From Smaragdicoccus niigatensis DSM 44881 = NBRC 103563 (GTDB lineage Bacteria > Actinomycetota > Actinomycetes > Mycobacteriales > Mycobacteriaceae): a stretch of DNA of 64,000 bases. Made by a program: the position numbers and the translations under genes. The stretch covers positions 124,001 through 188,000 of the forward strand of contig NZ_AQXZ01000018.1 of NCBI RefSeq assembly GCF_000380645.1. The letters run 5' to 3'. The notes below the pieces were generated by a model. That model searched no databases, was not told the origin of the DNA, and saw only the letters and a program-made list of their open reading frames with translations. This document shows positions 8,109-18,549 of this stretch, piece after piece (within the stretch, counting starts at the first letter, position 1; each line of letters opens with the position of its first letter).

Positions 8109-9035
8109 GTGGAACCGCAGACCAGCGTTAAGCGTCTGCGGAGTGTGTACAACGAGAAATTCGCGCGGCGCATCGCGGCGCAAAACGGAGTCGTGACGTT
8201 GGCCCAGGCGCGGGAGAGCGGAGTTACTGACGACTCCGTCCACTACCTCGTGAAAATCGGCGAGCTCCGGGCGTTGTCGAAGGGCGTCTACCTGTCCAAC
8301 ACCCATCACATGAGTCATGAAGCGCGGCTTCGTGCTGCTGTTTTCGCCTGCGGCAAGGATGCCGTCGCCTCGGGACTCAGCGCTGCGTGGTGGCATGGAT
8401 TGCACGATGTCGCTGTCGCTCGGCCGTCGGTAACGATCCCGGTCAAACGTCGGGTGCGACGCGTTCAGCAGTTCGACATTCGACGTCGAACGCTCGCGGA
8501 CGTCGATATGGCGGTGGTTCGTGGCCTGGCCGTCTCGGGACTCGCACTCACCGTCGTCGAGGCAGCGACGGCGTTGCCTGAGGGCTCCGTGCTGATGGAT
8601 CGGGCGTTGCAAACGCGCATCTCGCTGGTCAAGCTCATCGATGCGCATGAACGGAACGCCGGTCGCGATGGATCTGCGCAGGCTCGCAAGCTCTTGGAGG
8701 TGGCTTCGTCGGGAGGGCGCAGCGAGGCGGAGAAGTTGTTCCACCGAATACTTGATGCCAACGACATCTGCGGTTGGAGCGCGCAGGTCACCTCAATCGG
8801 CTATGACCTCGACCTAGCCTTCGTCCTCGAACGGGTCGCGATCGAGATCGATGGCTGGGCATTTCACCGCGACTCGGCGAGGAACTCCAGGGACATGAAG
8901 CGTCAGAACGCCCTCGCCAACGCGGGTTGGCACGTCCTGCGTTTCGATTGGCATCGGCTGACCCACGATCCGGAAGGGGTTGTCAGCGAAATCCAAAGGG
9001 CGCTCGGCCGGAACGTGGGCACTTCACCGTACTGA
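8109..9035 (+). CDS. AbiEi-like winged-helix plus DUF559 (nuclease-fold) protein
   Basis: A 308-residue protein joining an N-terminal AbiEi-type winged-helix domain (about residues 15-65, with QARESGVTDDSVHYLVKIG and a KGVY turn) to a C-terminal DUF559 domain of the PD-(D/E)XK/Vsr fold (about 205-300). The C domain shows the acidic YDLDLAF strand, the AIEIDGWAFH strand and the family-typical RQNALANAGWHVLRF. AbiEi is the antitoxin and repressor of type IV toxin-antitoxin systems, but no AbiEii nucleotidyltransferase lies nearby. Such solitary fusions are common in actinobacteria and of unknown function. The gene is bracketed by two related palindromes and lies between an unrelated stress gene and katG, which suggests insertion. 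A GTG at 8145 is an alternative start. Confidence 0.75.
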   Translation: MEPQTSVKRLRSVYNEKFARRIAAQNGVVTLAQARESGVTDDSVHYLVKIGELRALSKGVYLSNTHHMSHEARLRAAVFACGKDAVASGLSAAWWHGLHDVAVARPSVTIPVKRRVRRVQQFDIRRRTLADVDMAVVRGLAVSGLALTVVEAATALPEGSVLMDRALQTRISLVKLIDAHERNAGRDGSAQARKLLEVASSGGRSEAEKLFHRILDANDICGWSAQVTSIGYDLDLAFVLERVAIEIDGWAFHRDSARNSRDMKRQNALANAGWHVLRFDWHRLTHDPEGVVSEIQRALGRNVGTSPY

Positions 9036-9053
9036 GTACGGCCAAATGTCCAC
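9015..9053. repeat. Right palindromic repeat flanking the AbiEi-DUF559 gene
   Basis: A 39-bp palindrome centred at 9034, with 15 of 19 arm positions pairing and a perfect core CCGTACT-G-AGTACGG. It contains the last codons and stop of the gene (TGA within the core) and overlaps the start of the terminator hairpin. It is a direct, 29 of 37 match to the left copy at 8060-8096. Confidence 0.65.
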
Positions 9054-9090
9054 GATCCGACCACTCCGCTGCGGAATGGCCGGATCGTGG
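9050..9090. terminator. Bidirectional terminator between AbiEi-DUF559 gene and katG
   Basis: Perfect 10-bp arms CCACGATCCG (9050-9059) and CGGATCGTGG (9081-9090) with further pairing inside (CCAxxCCG with CGGxxTGG). It lies between convergent genes, 10 bases from the katG stop. Confidence 0.75.
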
Positions 9091-9100
9091 AATGACTTAC

Positions 9101-11736
<2,636 letters not shown>

Positions 11737-11758
11737 GGTTCCGAGTCTGCACCCTTTT

Positions 11759-11796
11759 CTTGATCGATTCAAGTATTTGGGTTATTCGATTTCAAG
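11759..11796. promoter_or_regulatory. Candidate FurA operator upstream of furA
   Basis: An AT-rich stretch holds a palindrome CTTGA-TCGAT-TCAAG (11759-11773). The half-site TCGATTCAAG (11764-11773) recurs as TCGATTTCAAG (11786-11796) 22 bases away. FurA is known to bind an AT-rich site at its own promoter in mycobacteria; assignment here rests on position and composition. Confidence 0.45.
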
Positions 11797-11822
11797 ATCG
11801 TGTCCGGCGCTCTGCGTCTAAT

Positions 11823-11834
11823 CGATCTAGATCG
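11823..11834. promoter_or_regulatory. Perfect 12-bp palindrome CGATCTAGATCG
   Basis: It lies between the divergent furA and GGDEF-EAL genes, 36 bases before the latter's GTG. It may be an operator for the cyclic-di-GMP gene or chance; no known motif is matched. Confidence 0.3.
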
Positions 11835-11869
11835 CCTGTGAACGGCTGTGCGCAACTTACGATGAGCCG

Positions 11870-14167
11870 GTGCCGTCCGAAAGCGCCGCGCTCAACTCCA
11901 ATCTGCCTCGCGCAGATGGATTGTGGCGTCACCCGAGGCTGACGATCCGTGCCCTTTCGCAGGGCTTCCTGCTCACCGTGATCCTCAGTTTCCTCATCAC
12001 GGTGATTCCTGGCGTGCGATCGAACGCCGGTTACTCGGTGTGGCTCGACGGTGTCTGGCAGAGTTCGGCGTTCTTCTCCGCCGCGATCATCTGCACCCTG
12101 CGGGTTCGGACGCAGAGCAAGCAGCGGGCGTTCTGGTACCTGATCAACGCGGCCCTGTACTGCGATGCGATCGCCCAAACGCTGTGGTTCTGGCTTGTCG
12201 GCCAAGCTGATGCCGGCCAGGCATCCCCGGCCGACATTTTGTGGATCACCTACTACATCCTGATCTTGTTCGCGCTGGGGATGTTGATCCATGGTCGTGT
12301 CCGCGGGCTGAAGAACACGGTCATCGCGGACGCAGCGGTCGTGTGCTTTGGCGCCGCTGCCGCGGGTTCAGCGGCCATGAGCCCATACCTCAAGGTTTCG
12401 CCCGGCGGTTTCGTCTACAACCTCGTGAACATTGGGTATCCGATTCTCGACCTGGCGTTCATGGTCACGATCCTCGGCTTCGTCACGGTCTTCCGCTGGC
12501 GGCCCCCGCCCGGGGTCTGGGTCCTCTTCGCCGCGCTGACGGTGTTGATCGCGGCCGATCTGCTGTTCGAGGTCGAGGTGGCGGGCGCGGACTACTTTGC
12601 CGGCGGTTTCGGGGACGGTCTCTACGTCACGGCCGCGACCGTCGCAGCACTCGGGCCGGGCTGGCGCCGGAAGAAAGTGCCATACGTCCCGCGGTGGTTG
12701 CCAACGGTTTTTCCGGTCATCGCCACGGTCGCCGCGGTGGTCGTGCTGCTTCTGCACGACGCTTCGGGCGCGTCGCAGATCCCACGCTGGTTGGCGCTGG
12801 CCGCAGTCGCCGCGGCCGGCGCGCGGCTGAGTTTGGCGTATTCGGAAACGCGGCGGAGCGCGGACCTGTCGCGGCTCGCCCATACCGACGACCTCACCAG
12901 TCTGCTCAATCGTCGTGGCTTCTTCCGCGCGCATCGGGGGTTGGTGCGTCCGCGCCCGACTCCGCACGCGATTTTCGTCCTCGATTTCGACCGCTTCAAG
13001 GACATCAACGACAACCTCGGTCACCACTCGGGCGACGACCTCCTGCGGGCGTCCGCGCGCCGAATCGTCGACGCGATGCCCGCGGGAAGCCTCATCGCCC
13101 GATTCGGCGGCGACGAATTCGTCATCTCGGTCCCGGTTTCTCGGCGTCCGGAAGCCGAGGCCCTCGCCAATTCACTGTTCACTGGCCTGACGAGGCGATT
13201 CGACCTCGCCGGCTTGGACGTGCGCGTTGGGGTGAGCATCGGGATTGCGATGTGCCCGGACCACGGGACGACGACGACGGCACTGCTGCGGCACGCAGAT
13301 CTTGCGATGTATCAGTCCAAGCGAAGCGGGTCCGGGCCGGCGTTCTATTCGATCGACACGCCCCGCGAGGAGACCATCAGTTCGGGCCGGTCAGGACTCC
13401 AACTCCTTGCCGAGTTCCGAACCGCGATCGACGAACAGACGCTTGATGTCCACTACATGCCGATCCACAACGTCGCCAATGGGTCGATCGACGGGGCAGA
13501 GGCGCTCCTGCGCTGGCATCACCCGGATCACGGACTGCTGGGCCCCGGGCTTCTCCTGCCGCTGGCGATCCGGAATGGGTTGATGAAGGACTTGACCCAC
13601 TCGGTGCTCGCGTGCGCCCTGCAGGAAGTGCGGCAGTGGCGCGAGGTCGCGCACGACATGTCGGTTTCGGTGAATGTCTCGCCGTCGATTCTGGAGCAAG
13701 ACAATCTCGTCGATTCGGTGTTGAACGCCGTCCATGACGCTGGACTCCCGCCGTCGGCGCTCGTCGTCGAGATCACCGAGGACAACTTCGTCGGCGACTA
13801 CAGCCGCACCCGCCACATCTTGGACGACCTTCGGTCGGCGGGCGTTCGGATCAGCCTCGACGACTTCGGATCCGGGCATTCGATCCTCGAGTATCTGCGC
13901 GAACTCACCATCGACGAGCTCAAACTCGATCGTTCGTTCATTCAGGAACTCGCGTCGGACGCGCGCACGGCCGCGATCGTGTCGGCGATCACGTCGCTCG
14001 CGCACACGTTGAATGTCCGGGTGGTCGCCGAGGGTGTGGAAACCGCCGAAGGGGAGGCCGAACTACGCGGTTACGGGTGCGACCTCGTGCAGGGCAACTA
14101 CTACTCGGTACCGCTCCCGGCCGCGAGCATGCGCGAGTACGTACGGGCACACTTTCAAACGCAGTGA
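11870..14167 (+). CDS. Membrane-anchored GGDEF-EAL cyclic-di-GMP enzyme
   Basis: A 765-residue protein with about nine N-terminal membrane helices (residues 25-325), a GGDEF diguanylate cyclase domain (about 340-495) and an EAL phosphodiesterase domain (about 510-760). The cyclase signature RFGGDEF is intact near residue 412, but I see no RxxD inhibitory site five residues before it. The EAL domain keeps EALLRWHH (near 543), NVSPSIL, the acidic TEDNF, DDFGSG, LKLDRSF and VVAEGVET. Both activities are therefore possible. The membrane part resembles seven- or eight-helix sensory modules without a recognisable ligand pocket. Its GTG start and divergent position from furA give no direct functional clue. 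Confidence 0.92.
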   Translation: MPSESAALNSNLPRADGLWRHPRLTIRALSQGFLLTVILSFLITVIPGVRSNAGYSVWLDGVWQSSAFFSAAIICTLRVRTQSKQRAFWYLINAALYCDAIAQTLWFWLVGQADAGQASPADILWITYYILILFALGMLIHGRVRGLKNTVIADAAVVCFGAAAAGSAAMSPYLKVSPGGFVYNLVNIGYPILDLAFMVTILGFVTVFRWRPPPGVWVLFAALTVLIAADLLFEVEVAGADYFAGGFGDGLYVTAATVAALGPGWRRKKVPYVPRWLPTVFPVIATVAAVVVLLLHDASGASQIPRWLALAAVAAAGARLSLAYSETRRSADLSRLAHTDDLTSLLNRRGFFRAHRGLVRPRPTPHAIFVLDFDRFKDINDNLGHHSGDDLLRASARRIVDAMPAGSLIARFGGDEFVISVPVSRRPEAEALANSLFTGLTRRFDLAGLDVRVGVSIGIAMCPDHGTTTTALLRHADLAMYQSKRSGSGPAFYSIDTPREETISSGRSGLQLLAEFRTAIDEQTLDVHYMPIHNVANGSIDGAEALLRWHHPDHGLLGPGLLLPLAIRNGLMKDLTHSVLACALQEVRQWREVAHDMSVSVNVSPSILEQDNLVDSVLNAVHDAGLPPSALVVEITEDNFVGDYSRTRHILDDLRSAGVRISLDDFGSGHSILEYLRELTIDELKLDRSFIQELASDARTAAIVSAITSLAHTLNVRVVAEGVETAEGEAELRGYGCDLVQGNYYSVPLPAASMREYVRAHFQTQ

Positions 14168-14180
14168 ACGAGCGCGGACG

Positions 14181-14495
14181 TCACTCTGACGACTTCGGCA
14201 CGAAGATGCCGGTCAGGTCCGCATTCTTGATCGGCGTCTTCGCGTTCTGCTGAACGCGGCACAGGAGGTCGATGGCGGTGATGCCGGAATCGACTTGCTG
14301 CTGGGTCGGATCCTGATCCTTGTTCTGCTCTTTGAGGAACTTGGTCACCGTGACGCGCTGCTCATCCTTGGCTTGTGCGATGTATTCGTTGCACGGTGTG
14401 TCGCCGCCCTTATTGAGTACCTCGACCTTGGCGCAGCCGGAGAGGCTGAGCAGGACGGCGGAAGCCGCGAAGGTGGCGGCGAGTACGCGTTTCAT
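14181..14495 (-). CDS. Small HdeA-like lipoprotein
   Basis: A 104-residue secreted lipoprotein. It has a signal peptide with lipobox LSLSGC (Cys at about residue 21) followed by an 80-residue domain holding two Cys about 45 apart (TPCNEYI and LLCRVQ). The pattern, with charged helices around EQRVTVTKFLKEQNKDQD, resembles actinobacterial relatives of the acid-stress chaperone HdeA, whose two Cys form a disulfide. The ATG at 14495 gives a standard signal peptide. It lies on the same strand as the downstream end of the nitronate monooxygenase gene, separated by 84 bases. Function beyond an envelope role is inference. Confidence 0.65.
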   Translation of the reverse strand: MKRVLAATFAASAVLLSLSGCAKVEVLNKGGDTPCNEYIAQAKDEQRVTVTKFLKEQNKDQDPTQQQVDSGITAIDLLCRVQQNAKTPIKNADLTGIFVPKSSE

Positions 14496-14579
14496 CAGTA
14501 AGTCACACCTTTGTGCTGAGCGGTTCGATCGGTTCTTGATTGTTTTCCCGATTTTGGTGCGCTCTAACAATTTCCGCGC

Positions 14580-15593
14580 TCAAACCGCATCGGTGAGCCA
14601 CCGGATCACGCCCGTCGCGGGACCGTCCGGTGCCGAGGTGTAGCCCGTTCCGGCCCACAGATGAAGGCGACCCGGGTCACCGGCCTGGCTCGCGGCCTGT
14701 CGCAGCGGCCGGGTGAGGTGGTGGATCTCCGGGTACCCGAACGGCGCCAAGGCTTCGTGGCGATCGATGAAACCATTGCGCAGTCCGCGCGCCGTCCGAC
14801 CCGTGAAGGCGTGCGTCAGCACGGTCTCGGAGAATGCCGGGTCGGCGAGTGCGTCGCGGTGGGTGCGCGAGGTGCCGGCTTCGTCAGTTCTGAGCAGGAG
14901 CGTGCCGACCGCAACGGCCTCCGCGCCGGATTCCAGCAGTGCGCGCACGGCCGAGGGGCCGTCGACACCACCCGCGGCCACGATCGGAAGCGGGGTGACC
15001 GATCGGACCGCGCGCACGAGTTCGGCAGTCGACGTCTCCTCGATGGTTCGCTGTGGATCGAACGTCGCGCTGTGACCACCGGCAGAGGCACCTTGCACGA
15101 CCAACGCGTCCGCGCCGAGGTCGTACGCGGCCCGGGCCTCGTCGGGCGTAGTCACCGACGCAAAGACCGTCGTGCCCGCCTTTTTCAGGCGCGCGAGGTC
15201 GGCGTGAGACGGCAATCCGAACGTGAAGGACACCGCGGGCACGGGGCTGGCAACGAGCAGGTCGATTTTGGCGTCCCAGTCATCGTCGTCGGACCGGGGA
15301 ATCAGCGGGAGTTCGGCGCCGAGCGCGTCCGCTTCCGCCTGCAGTTCGGCGCGATACCTGCGGTACTCCTCAGCGGTAATCGTGGTGGCGCTGGGGACGA
15401 AGAGGTTGACCCCGAAACCGCCGACCGAGCGCACCTGACGGATTTCCTCGGCGAGCGCCTCGACAGATTTGTATCCCGCTGCGAGAAAAGGGAATCCACC
15501 TGATCCGTGCACCGCGATCGACAGCGCGACCGTGGTGGGGCCGCCGGCCATGGGCGCCGCGACGATCGGAATTGCGGAATCGAGCAAACTCAC
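14580..15593 (-). CDS. Nitronate monooxygenase-family flavoprotein
   Basis: A 337-residue FMN-dependent TIM barrel of the nitronate monooxygenase/2-nitropropane dioxygenase family, which oxidises toxic nitronates such as propionate 3-nitronate. The FMN region IVAAPMAGGPTTVAL opens the protein. The conserved GASAGGHSATF supplies the catalytic His, and IVAAGGVDGPSAV with AVAVGTLLLRTDEA forms the phosphate site. GTG start at 15593. It is transcribed divergently from an MpaB-type oxygenase, across a 13-bp inverted repeat that may be a shared operator. Some family members are instead enoyl reductase-like, so the substrate is not certain. Confidence 0.86.
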   Translation of the reverse strand: MSLLDSAIPIVAAPMAGGPTTVALSIAVHGSGGFPFLAAGYKSVEALAEEIRQVRSVGGFGVNLFVPSATTITAEEYRRYRAELQAEADALGAELPLIPRSDDDDWDAKIDLLVASPVPAVSFTFGLPSHADLARLKKAGTTVFASVTTPDEARAAYDLGADALVVQGASAGGHSATFDPQRTIEETSTAELVRAVRSVTPLPIVAAGGVDGPSAVRALLESGAEAVAVGTLLLRTDEAGTSRTHRDALADPAFSETVLTHAFTGRTARGLRNGFIDRHEALAPFGYPEIHHLTRPLRQAASQAGDPGRLHLWAGTGYTSAPDGPATGVIRWLTDAV

Positions 15594-15612
15594 CGAATTC
15601 TCCTTCCCCGAA

Positions 15613-15649
15613 TTCTCAGAGTAGGTCGTCTGGCGTCCTACTCTGGGAA
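15613..15649. promoter_or_regulatory. Inverted repeat between divergent oxygenase genes
   Basis: CAGAGTAGG (15617-15625) and CCTACTCTG (15637-15645) are perfect 9-bp arms. Pairing extends to 12 of 13 positions out to 15613 and 15649. The repeat lies midway between the nitronate monooxygenase and MpaB-type genes and is a good candidate operator for both. No dedicated regulator gene adjoins it. Confidence 0.5.
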
Positions 15650-15673
15650 TGACCGATCATCGACGATCTGGGA

Positions 15674-16543
15674 GTGCACGTGGCCCGTAAAGATCGAAAC
15701 GCGGGGCTCGACCCCGATACCGACTATGAACAGATAAACCGGAACGTCGGGCTGTACGACTTTCCGTGGGACGGGATGCAGGCCCTCGGACTCGCACTGT
15801 TCCGGACATATGCCGTGCCGAGCATCGGCCGACTCCTGCACGAGACCGGCGAATTCGAAACCGCGACCCAGAAGCGGCACGACGACACCGGACTTCTCCT
15901 CGAAATCCCTGGGGAGAAGGGGCTCGACAGTTTCGACGGCCGCGCGGCCGTCCGCCGGATCAATCAGATGCATCACCTGTACAAGATTTCGAACGACGAC
16001 ATGCGGTACGTCCTGTCGACGTTCGTTGTCGTCCCGATTCGCTGGATCGAGGCATACGGCTGGCGGAGGCTGACCGACGGCGAAGTCCGGGCCGGTGTTC
16101 GCTACTACCAGGAACTCGGCCGGCGGATGGGCATCAAGGAGATTCCGCAGACATACGCCGAGTTCGCGGAGTTCATGGACGACTACGAAGTGGAGAACTT
16201 TGGCTTCGACCAAGGTGGACGACAAGTGGCGGACGCGACGCTCGACCTGCTGGCGTCGTTCTATCCGCTGATCCCGAACCGCATGATGAAGCACTTTTCG
16301 CGATGTCTCATGGATCGGCCGCTCCTGGACGCGTTCGGCTACGAGGTACCGAGTGCGTCATCGAGGTGGCTCGCGCGTCAGTCGCTCGTGCTGCGCGGCA
16401 AGTTCGTCGCAATGCTCCCGGCGCGCAAACGCCCTAAGTACCTTCGCGACCGGCGACGCGTACGCAGCTATCCGCACGGTTTCGATCTCGCCGATCTTGG
16501 ATCGCGAGCCGTCCACGACGTGATATCCCGTAAGTCTGCATAA
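15674..16543 (+). CDS. MpaB/rubber-oxygenase-like (DUF2236) protein
   Basis: A 289-residue all-helical protein of the oxygenase MpaB family (formerly DUF2236), related to haem-b latex-clearing oxygenase Lcp. The family segments are visible: TGLLLEIPGEKG, RAAVRRINQMHHLYKISNDDM with candidate haem-contact Arg and His, and FVVVPIRWIEAYGWR. No signal peptide is present, unlike secreted Lcp, so an intracellular role is likely. GTG at 15674 is used; another GTG six bases on is equally possible. It diverges from the nitronate monooxygenase gene and is followed 24 bases later by a small gene. The substrate is unknown. Confidence 0.78.
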   Translation: MHVARKDRNAGLDPDTDYEQINRNVGLYDFPWDGMQALGLALFRTYAVPSIGRLLHETGEFETATQKRHDDTGLLLEIPGEKGLDSFDGRAAVRRINQMHHLYKISNDDMRYVLSTFVVVPIRWIEAYGWRRLTDGEVRAGVRYYQELGRRMGIKEIPQTYAEFAEFMDDYEVENFGFDQGGRQVADATLDLLASFYPLIPNRMMKHFSRCLMDRPLLDAFGYEVPSASSRWLARQSLVLRGKFVAMLPARKRPKYLRDRRRVRSYPHGFDLADLGSRAVHDVISRKSA

Positions 16544-16567
16544 CCGGATCAACGTAAGGCGGCGCAG

Positions 16568-16921
16568 TTGTCCTTCGTCACCGCTCTTATTCGCGTTAAT
16601 TACCGGGTCGTGCGGACTCCCGCGGATTTCGTTCGCCGGAAGGTCCTCAACCGTCTCCCCGGAGATTCGCTGGTGCGCCTCACGGCCGATGGCGCGATTG
16701 GTCTGGCGGATGCGGTCATCGGCCGCATCACCGGTGACGAAGAAATGCGCAAGCGCGGCGGAGCGATGGCGAAGACTGTGACCGACGCTCTCCAGGTGGG
16801 GGCGCCGCGGACGTCGAACATCGACCCGCACAGTGCGTTGACCCCACCCCCGTTCGATCCGTCATTGCAGCGGACCGACATCCCCGGTGGCCTCGAAATC
16901 GACGGGTACATGTCGACCTGA
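16568..16921 (+). CDS. Hypothetical protein downstream of MpaB-like gene
   Basis: A 117-residue protein I do not recognise. The first half is basic and helical (RVNYRVVRTPADFVRRKVL). The middle, LADAVIGRITGDEEMRKRGG, vaguely recalls CsbD-like helices but not enough to assign. The C-terminal third is Pro-rich and disordered. There is no membrane segment or Cys. It starts at TTG, preceded by a weak purine-rich stretch, and lies 24 bases after the oxygenase stop on the same strand, so the two are probably co-transcribed. Confidence 0.55.
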   Translation: MSFVTALIRVNYRVVRTPADFVRRKVLNRLPGDSLVRLTADGAIGLADAVIGRITGDEEMRKRGGAMAKTVTDALQVGAPRTSNIDPHSALTPPPFDPSLQRTDIPGGLEIDGYMST

Positions 16922-16961
16922 TTTCATCCGTCGACGAGCATGTTCGCCCTACGGTTGACCC

Positions 16962-17276
16962 ATGATCATCGTGACCAGCAATGACATCCCCGGGGCAACC
17001 GTCACACGCACGATCGGCGAGGTCTTCGGACTGACGGTCCGGTCCCGTCACATCGGTTCCAACATCGCGGCCGGATTCAAGTCGCTTGCCGGCGGTGAGC
17101 TTCGGGGCATCACCCAGCTCCTGCAGGAGGCGCGCGGCGAGGCTCTGCAGCGCCTTGCGGAAGAGGCAACCCGCGCGGGCGGAAACGCCGTGGTCGCCTT
17201 TCGCTTCGAGACGACCGAGTACGCCGGCACCGGCGTCGAGGTCTGCGCCTATGGCACGGCCGTCATCATCGCCTGA
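16962..17276 (+). CDS. YbjQ/UPF0145-family protein
   Basis: A 104-residue member of the UPF0145 (YbjQ) family, which forms pentamers of a swapped beta fold. It was named a heavy-metal-binding domain without firm proof. Typical features are the opening VTSNDIPGATVTRTIGEVFG, the SRHIGSNIAAGFKSLAGGEL segment and the C-terminal VVAFRFETTEY. Length and composition are normal. Its stop abuts the stop of the convergent F420-type gene with no intergenic base. Function is unknown. Confidence 0.85.
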   Translation: MIIVTSNDIPGATVTRTIGEVFGLTVRSRHIGSNIAAGFKSLAGGELRGITQLLQEARGEALQRLAEEATRAGGNAVVAFRFETTEYAGTGVEVCAYGTAVIIA

Positions 17277-17666
17277 TCAGTCGAAGTCGATCCGGATCGT
17301 CAGGCGTTCGGTTCCCGCGAGCCGCACCCCGACGCTGTTGATGCCACCAAGGTCGGCCAGGCGCGCGTCGGTGTCGTCGTCCGGGAGCAGGACGGCGGTT
17401 CCCGCGTGCCACACCCCGCGGATCCGGACCCGAACCGCGGGGTTGGCCTCGATGTTGCGCACGTAGTCGGACTGGTAGCCGTGTTCGGAGACCATCCAGA
17501 AGCTGCCGCCTCGGCGTTTGCCCCCGATGGGGGTCTGGCGGGGCAGGCCGCTCTTGCGGCCGATCGTCTCGATCATCGGAACGCCGCCGCTCTTGCGGAC
17601 GAGCGGATTGATGACCGTTCGCTGCGCGGTGTGGACGAGACGAAACTTCAGCTTGTCCAGTGCCAT
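17277..17666 (-). CDS. Deazaflavin-dependent nitroreductase-family protein (DUF385)
   Basis: A 129-residue split-barrel protein of the DDN/FDOR-B family, whose characterised mycobacterial members bind coenzyme F420 and reduce quinones or nitroimidazoles. It shows the conserved IETIGRKSGLPRQTPIGG, a membrane-surface-like N-terminal helix, and WMVSEHGYQSDYVRNIEANPAV of the cofactor pocket. Its start is one base from the stop of the upstream sirtuin gene, giving a coupled pair. The physiological substrate is unknown. The family supports an F420-producing actinobacterium. Confidence 0.85.
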   Translation of the reverse strand: MALDKLKFRLVHTAQRTVINPLVRKSGGVPMIETIGRKSGLPRQTPIGGKRRGGSFWMVSEHGYQSDYVRNIEANPAVRVRIRGVWHAGTAVLLPDDDTDARLADLGGINSVGVRLAGTERLTIRIDFD

Positions 17667-17667
17667 T

Positions 17668-18510
17668 TCAGTTCCTCGTGAGTTCGATAACCAGCTGATT
17701 CAGGACTTCCGAGCAGCCGGCGTGAAGTTTGCGCGTGGCGAGATCGTCGCCGCGCGTGTCACCCCGGTTGATGATGACAACCGGCTTGCCGTGCTTGGCG
17801 GCATGCCGTACGAACCGGAAACCCGACATCACCGTCAACGACGACCCGGCGACGAGCAGGGCGTCCGCATCGTCGAGCATCGCGAAGGCGGCGTCCACCC
17901 GTTCGCGCGGCACGTTCTCCCCGAAGTAGACGATGTCGGGTTTGAGCATTCCCTCGCACAGTGGGCAATCGATCATCCGGAAATGTTCGGTGCGATCGAT
18001 GACGGCATCGGCATCCGGTGCCACCTCCAGACCGGTCAGGCTCGCGGCCGTGAAATCTGGGTTGAGTTGCTCCAGCGTCTCGGCCAGGGCATACCGTGAC
18101 TGCCGATGCCGGCATCGCAGACAGACGACCTGGGCGTACGTGCCGTGCAGGTCGACCACTCGGCGGGACCCTGCCTTCGTGTGCAGGAGATCGATGTTCT
18201 GGGTGATCACGCCGTTGAGTGCCCCAGCGCGTTCGAGAGTGGCAAGGGCGCGGTGGCCGCCGTTCGGTTGTGCACCATCGACGATCCGCCAGCCGACATG
18301 GTTCCGAGCCCAGTAGCGGCGGCGGAAGTCGGCGTCGCCGACAAACTGCTGGTACGTCATGGGATTGCGCGGCGGAGAATCCGGACCGCGATAGTCGGGG
18401 ATGCCCGAATCGGTCGACATGCCAGCTCCGGTGAGCGCGACGGTCGTGGCGCCGGCCAGCAGCGCGCTGATCTCGCTGATCTGCTCAGGCAGCTCCGCGG
18501 TTCGCGTCAT
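17668..18510 (-). CDS. Sir2-family NAD-dependent protein deacylase
   Basis: A 280-residue sirtuin that removes acyl groups from lysines using NAD. Visible are the NAD loop GAGMSTDSGIPDYRG (residues 28-42), TQNID (103-107), catalytic His122 in LHG, and two zinc pairs (Cys130/Cys133 and Cys182/Cys185). FGENVP and GSSL complete the cofactor site. The long insertion between the zinc pairs fits the SIRT4-like class II group. The ATG at 18510 is chosen because the upstream extension runs antisense through the divergent dehydrogenase gene. It is coupled to the F420-type gene downstream. Confidence 0.9.
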   Translation of the reverse strand: MTRTAELPEQISEISALLAGATTVALTGAGMSTDSGIPDYRGPDSPPRNPMTYQQFVGDADFRRRYWARNHVGWRIVDGAQPNGGHRALATLERAGALNGVITQNIDLLHTKAGSRRVVDLHGTYAQVVCLRCRHRQSRYALAETLEQLNPDFTAASLTGLEVAPDADAVIDRTEHFRMIDCPLCEGMLKPDIVYFGENVPRERVDAAFAMLDDADALLVAGSSLTVMSGFRFVRHAAKHGKPVVIINRGDTRGDDLATRKLHAGCSEVLNQLVIELTRN

Positions 18511-18549
18511 GCTCACCAGGTTAGCCACTGAAGATGATCTGATGGACCC

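Noticed and set aside
8109-9035. Type IV toxin-antitoxin system (AbiE)
   Set aside because: Only an AbiEi-like domain is present. No AbiEii nucleotidyltransferase gene is adjacent on either side.
12241-13446. 401-codon frame inside the GGDEF-EAL gene
   Set aside because: Arg- and Pro-rich composition with no family; it lies in the +1 frame of an intact two-domain enzyme.
14181-14570. Longer N terminus for the HdeA-like lipoprotein
   Set aside because: The extra 25 residues would precede the signal peptide and block export; ATG 14495 gives a normal lipoprotein.
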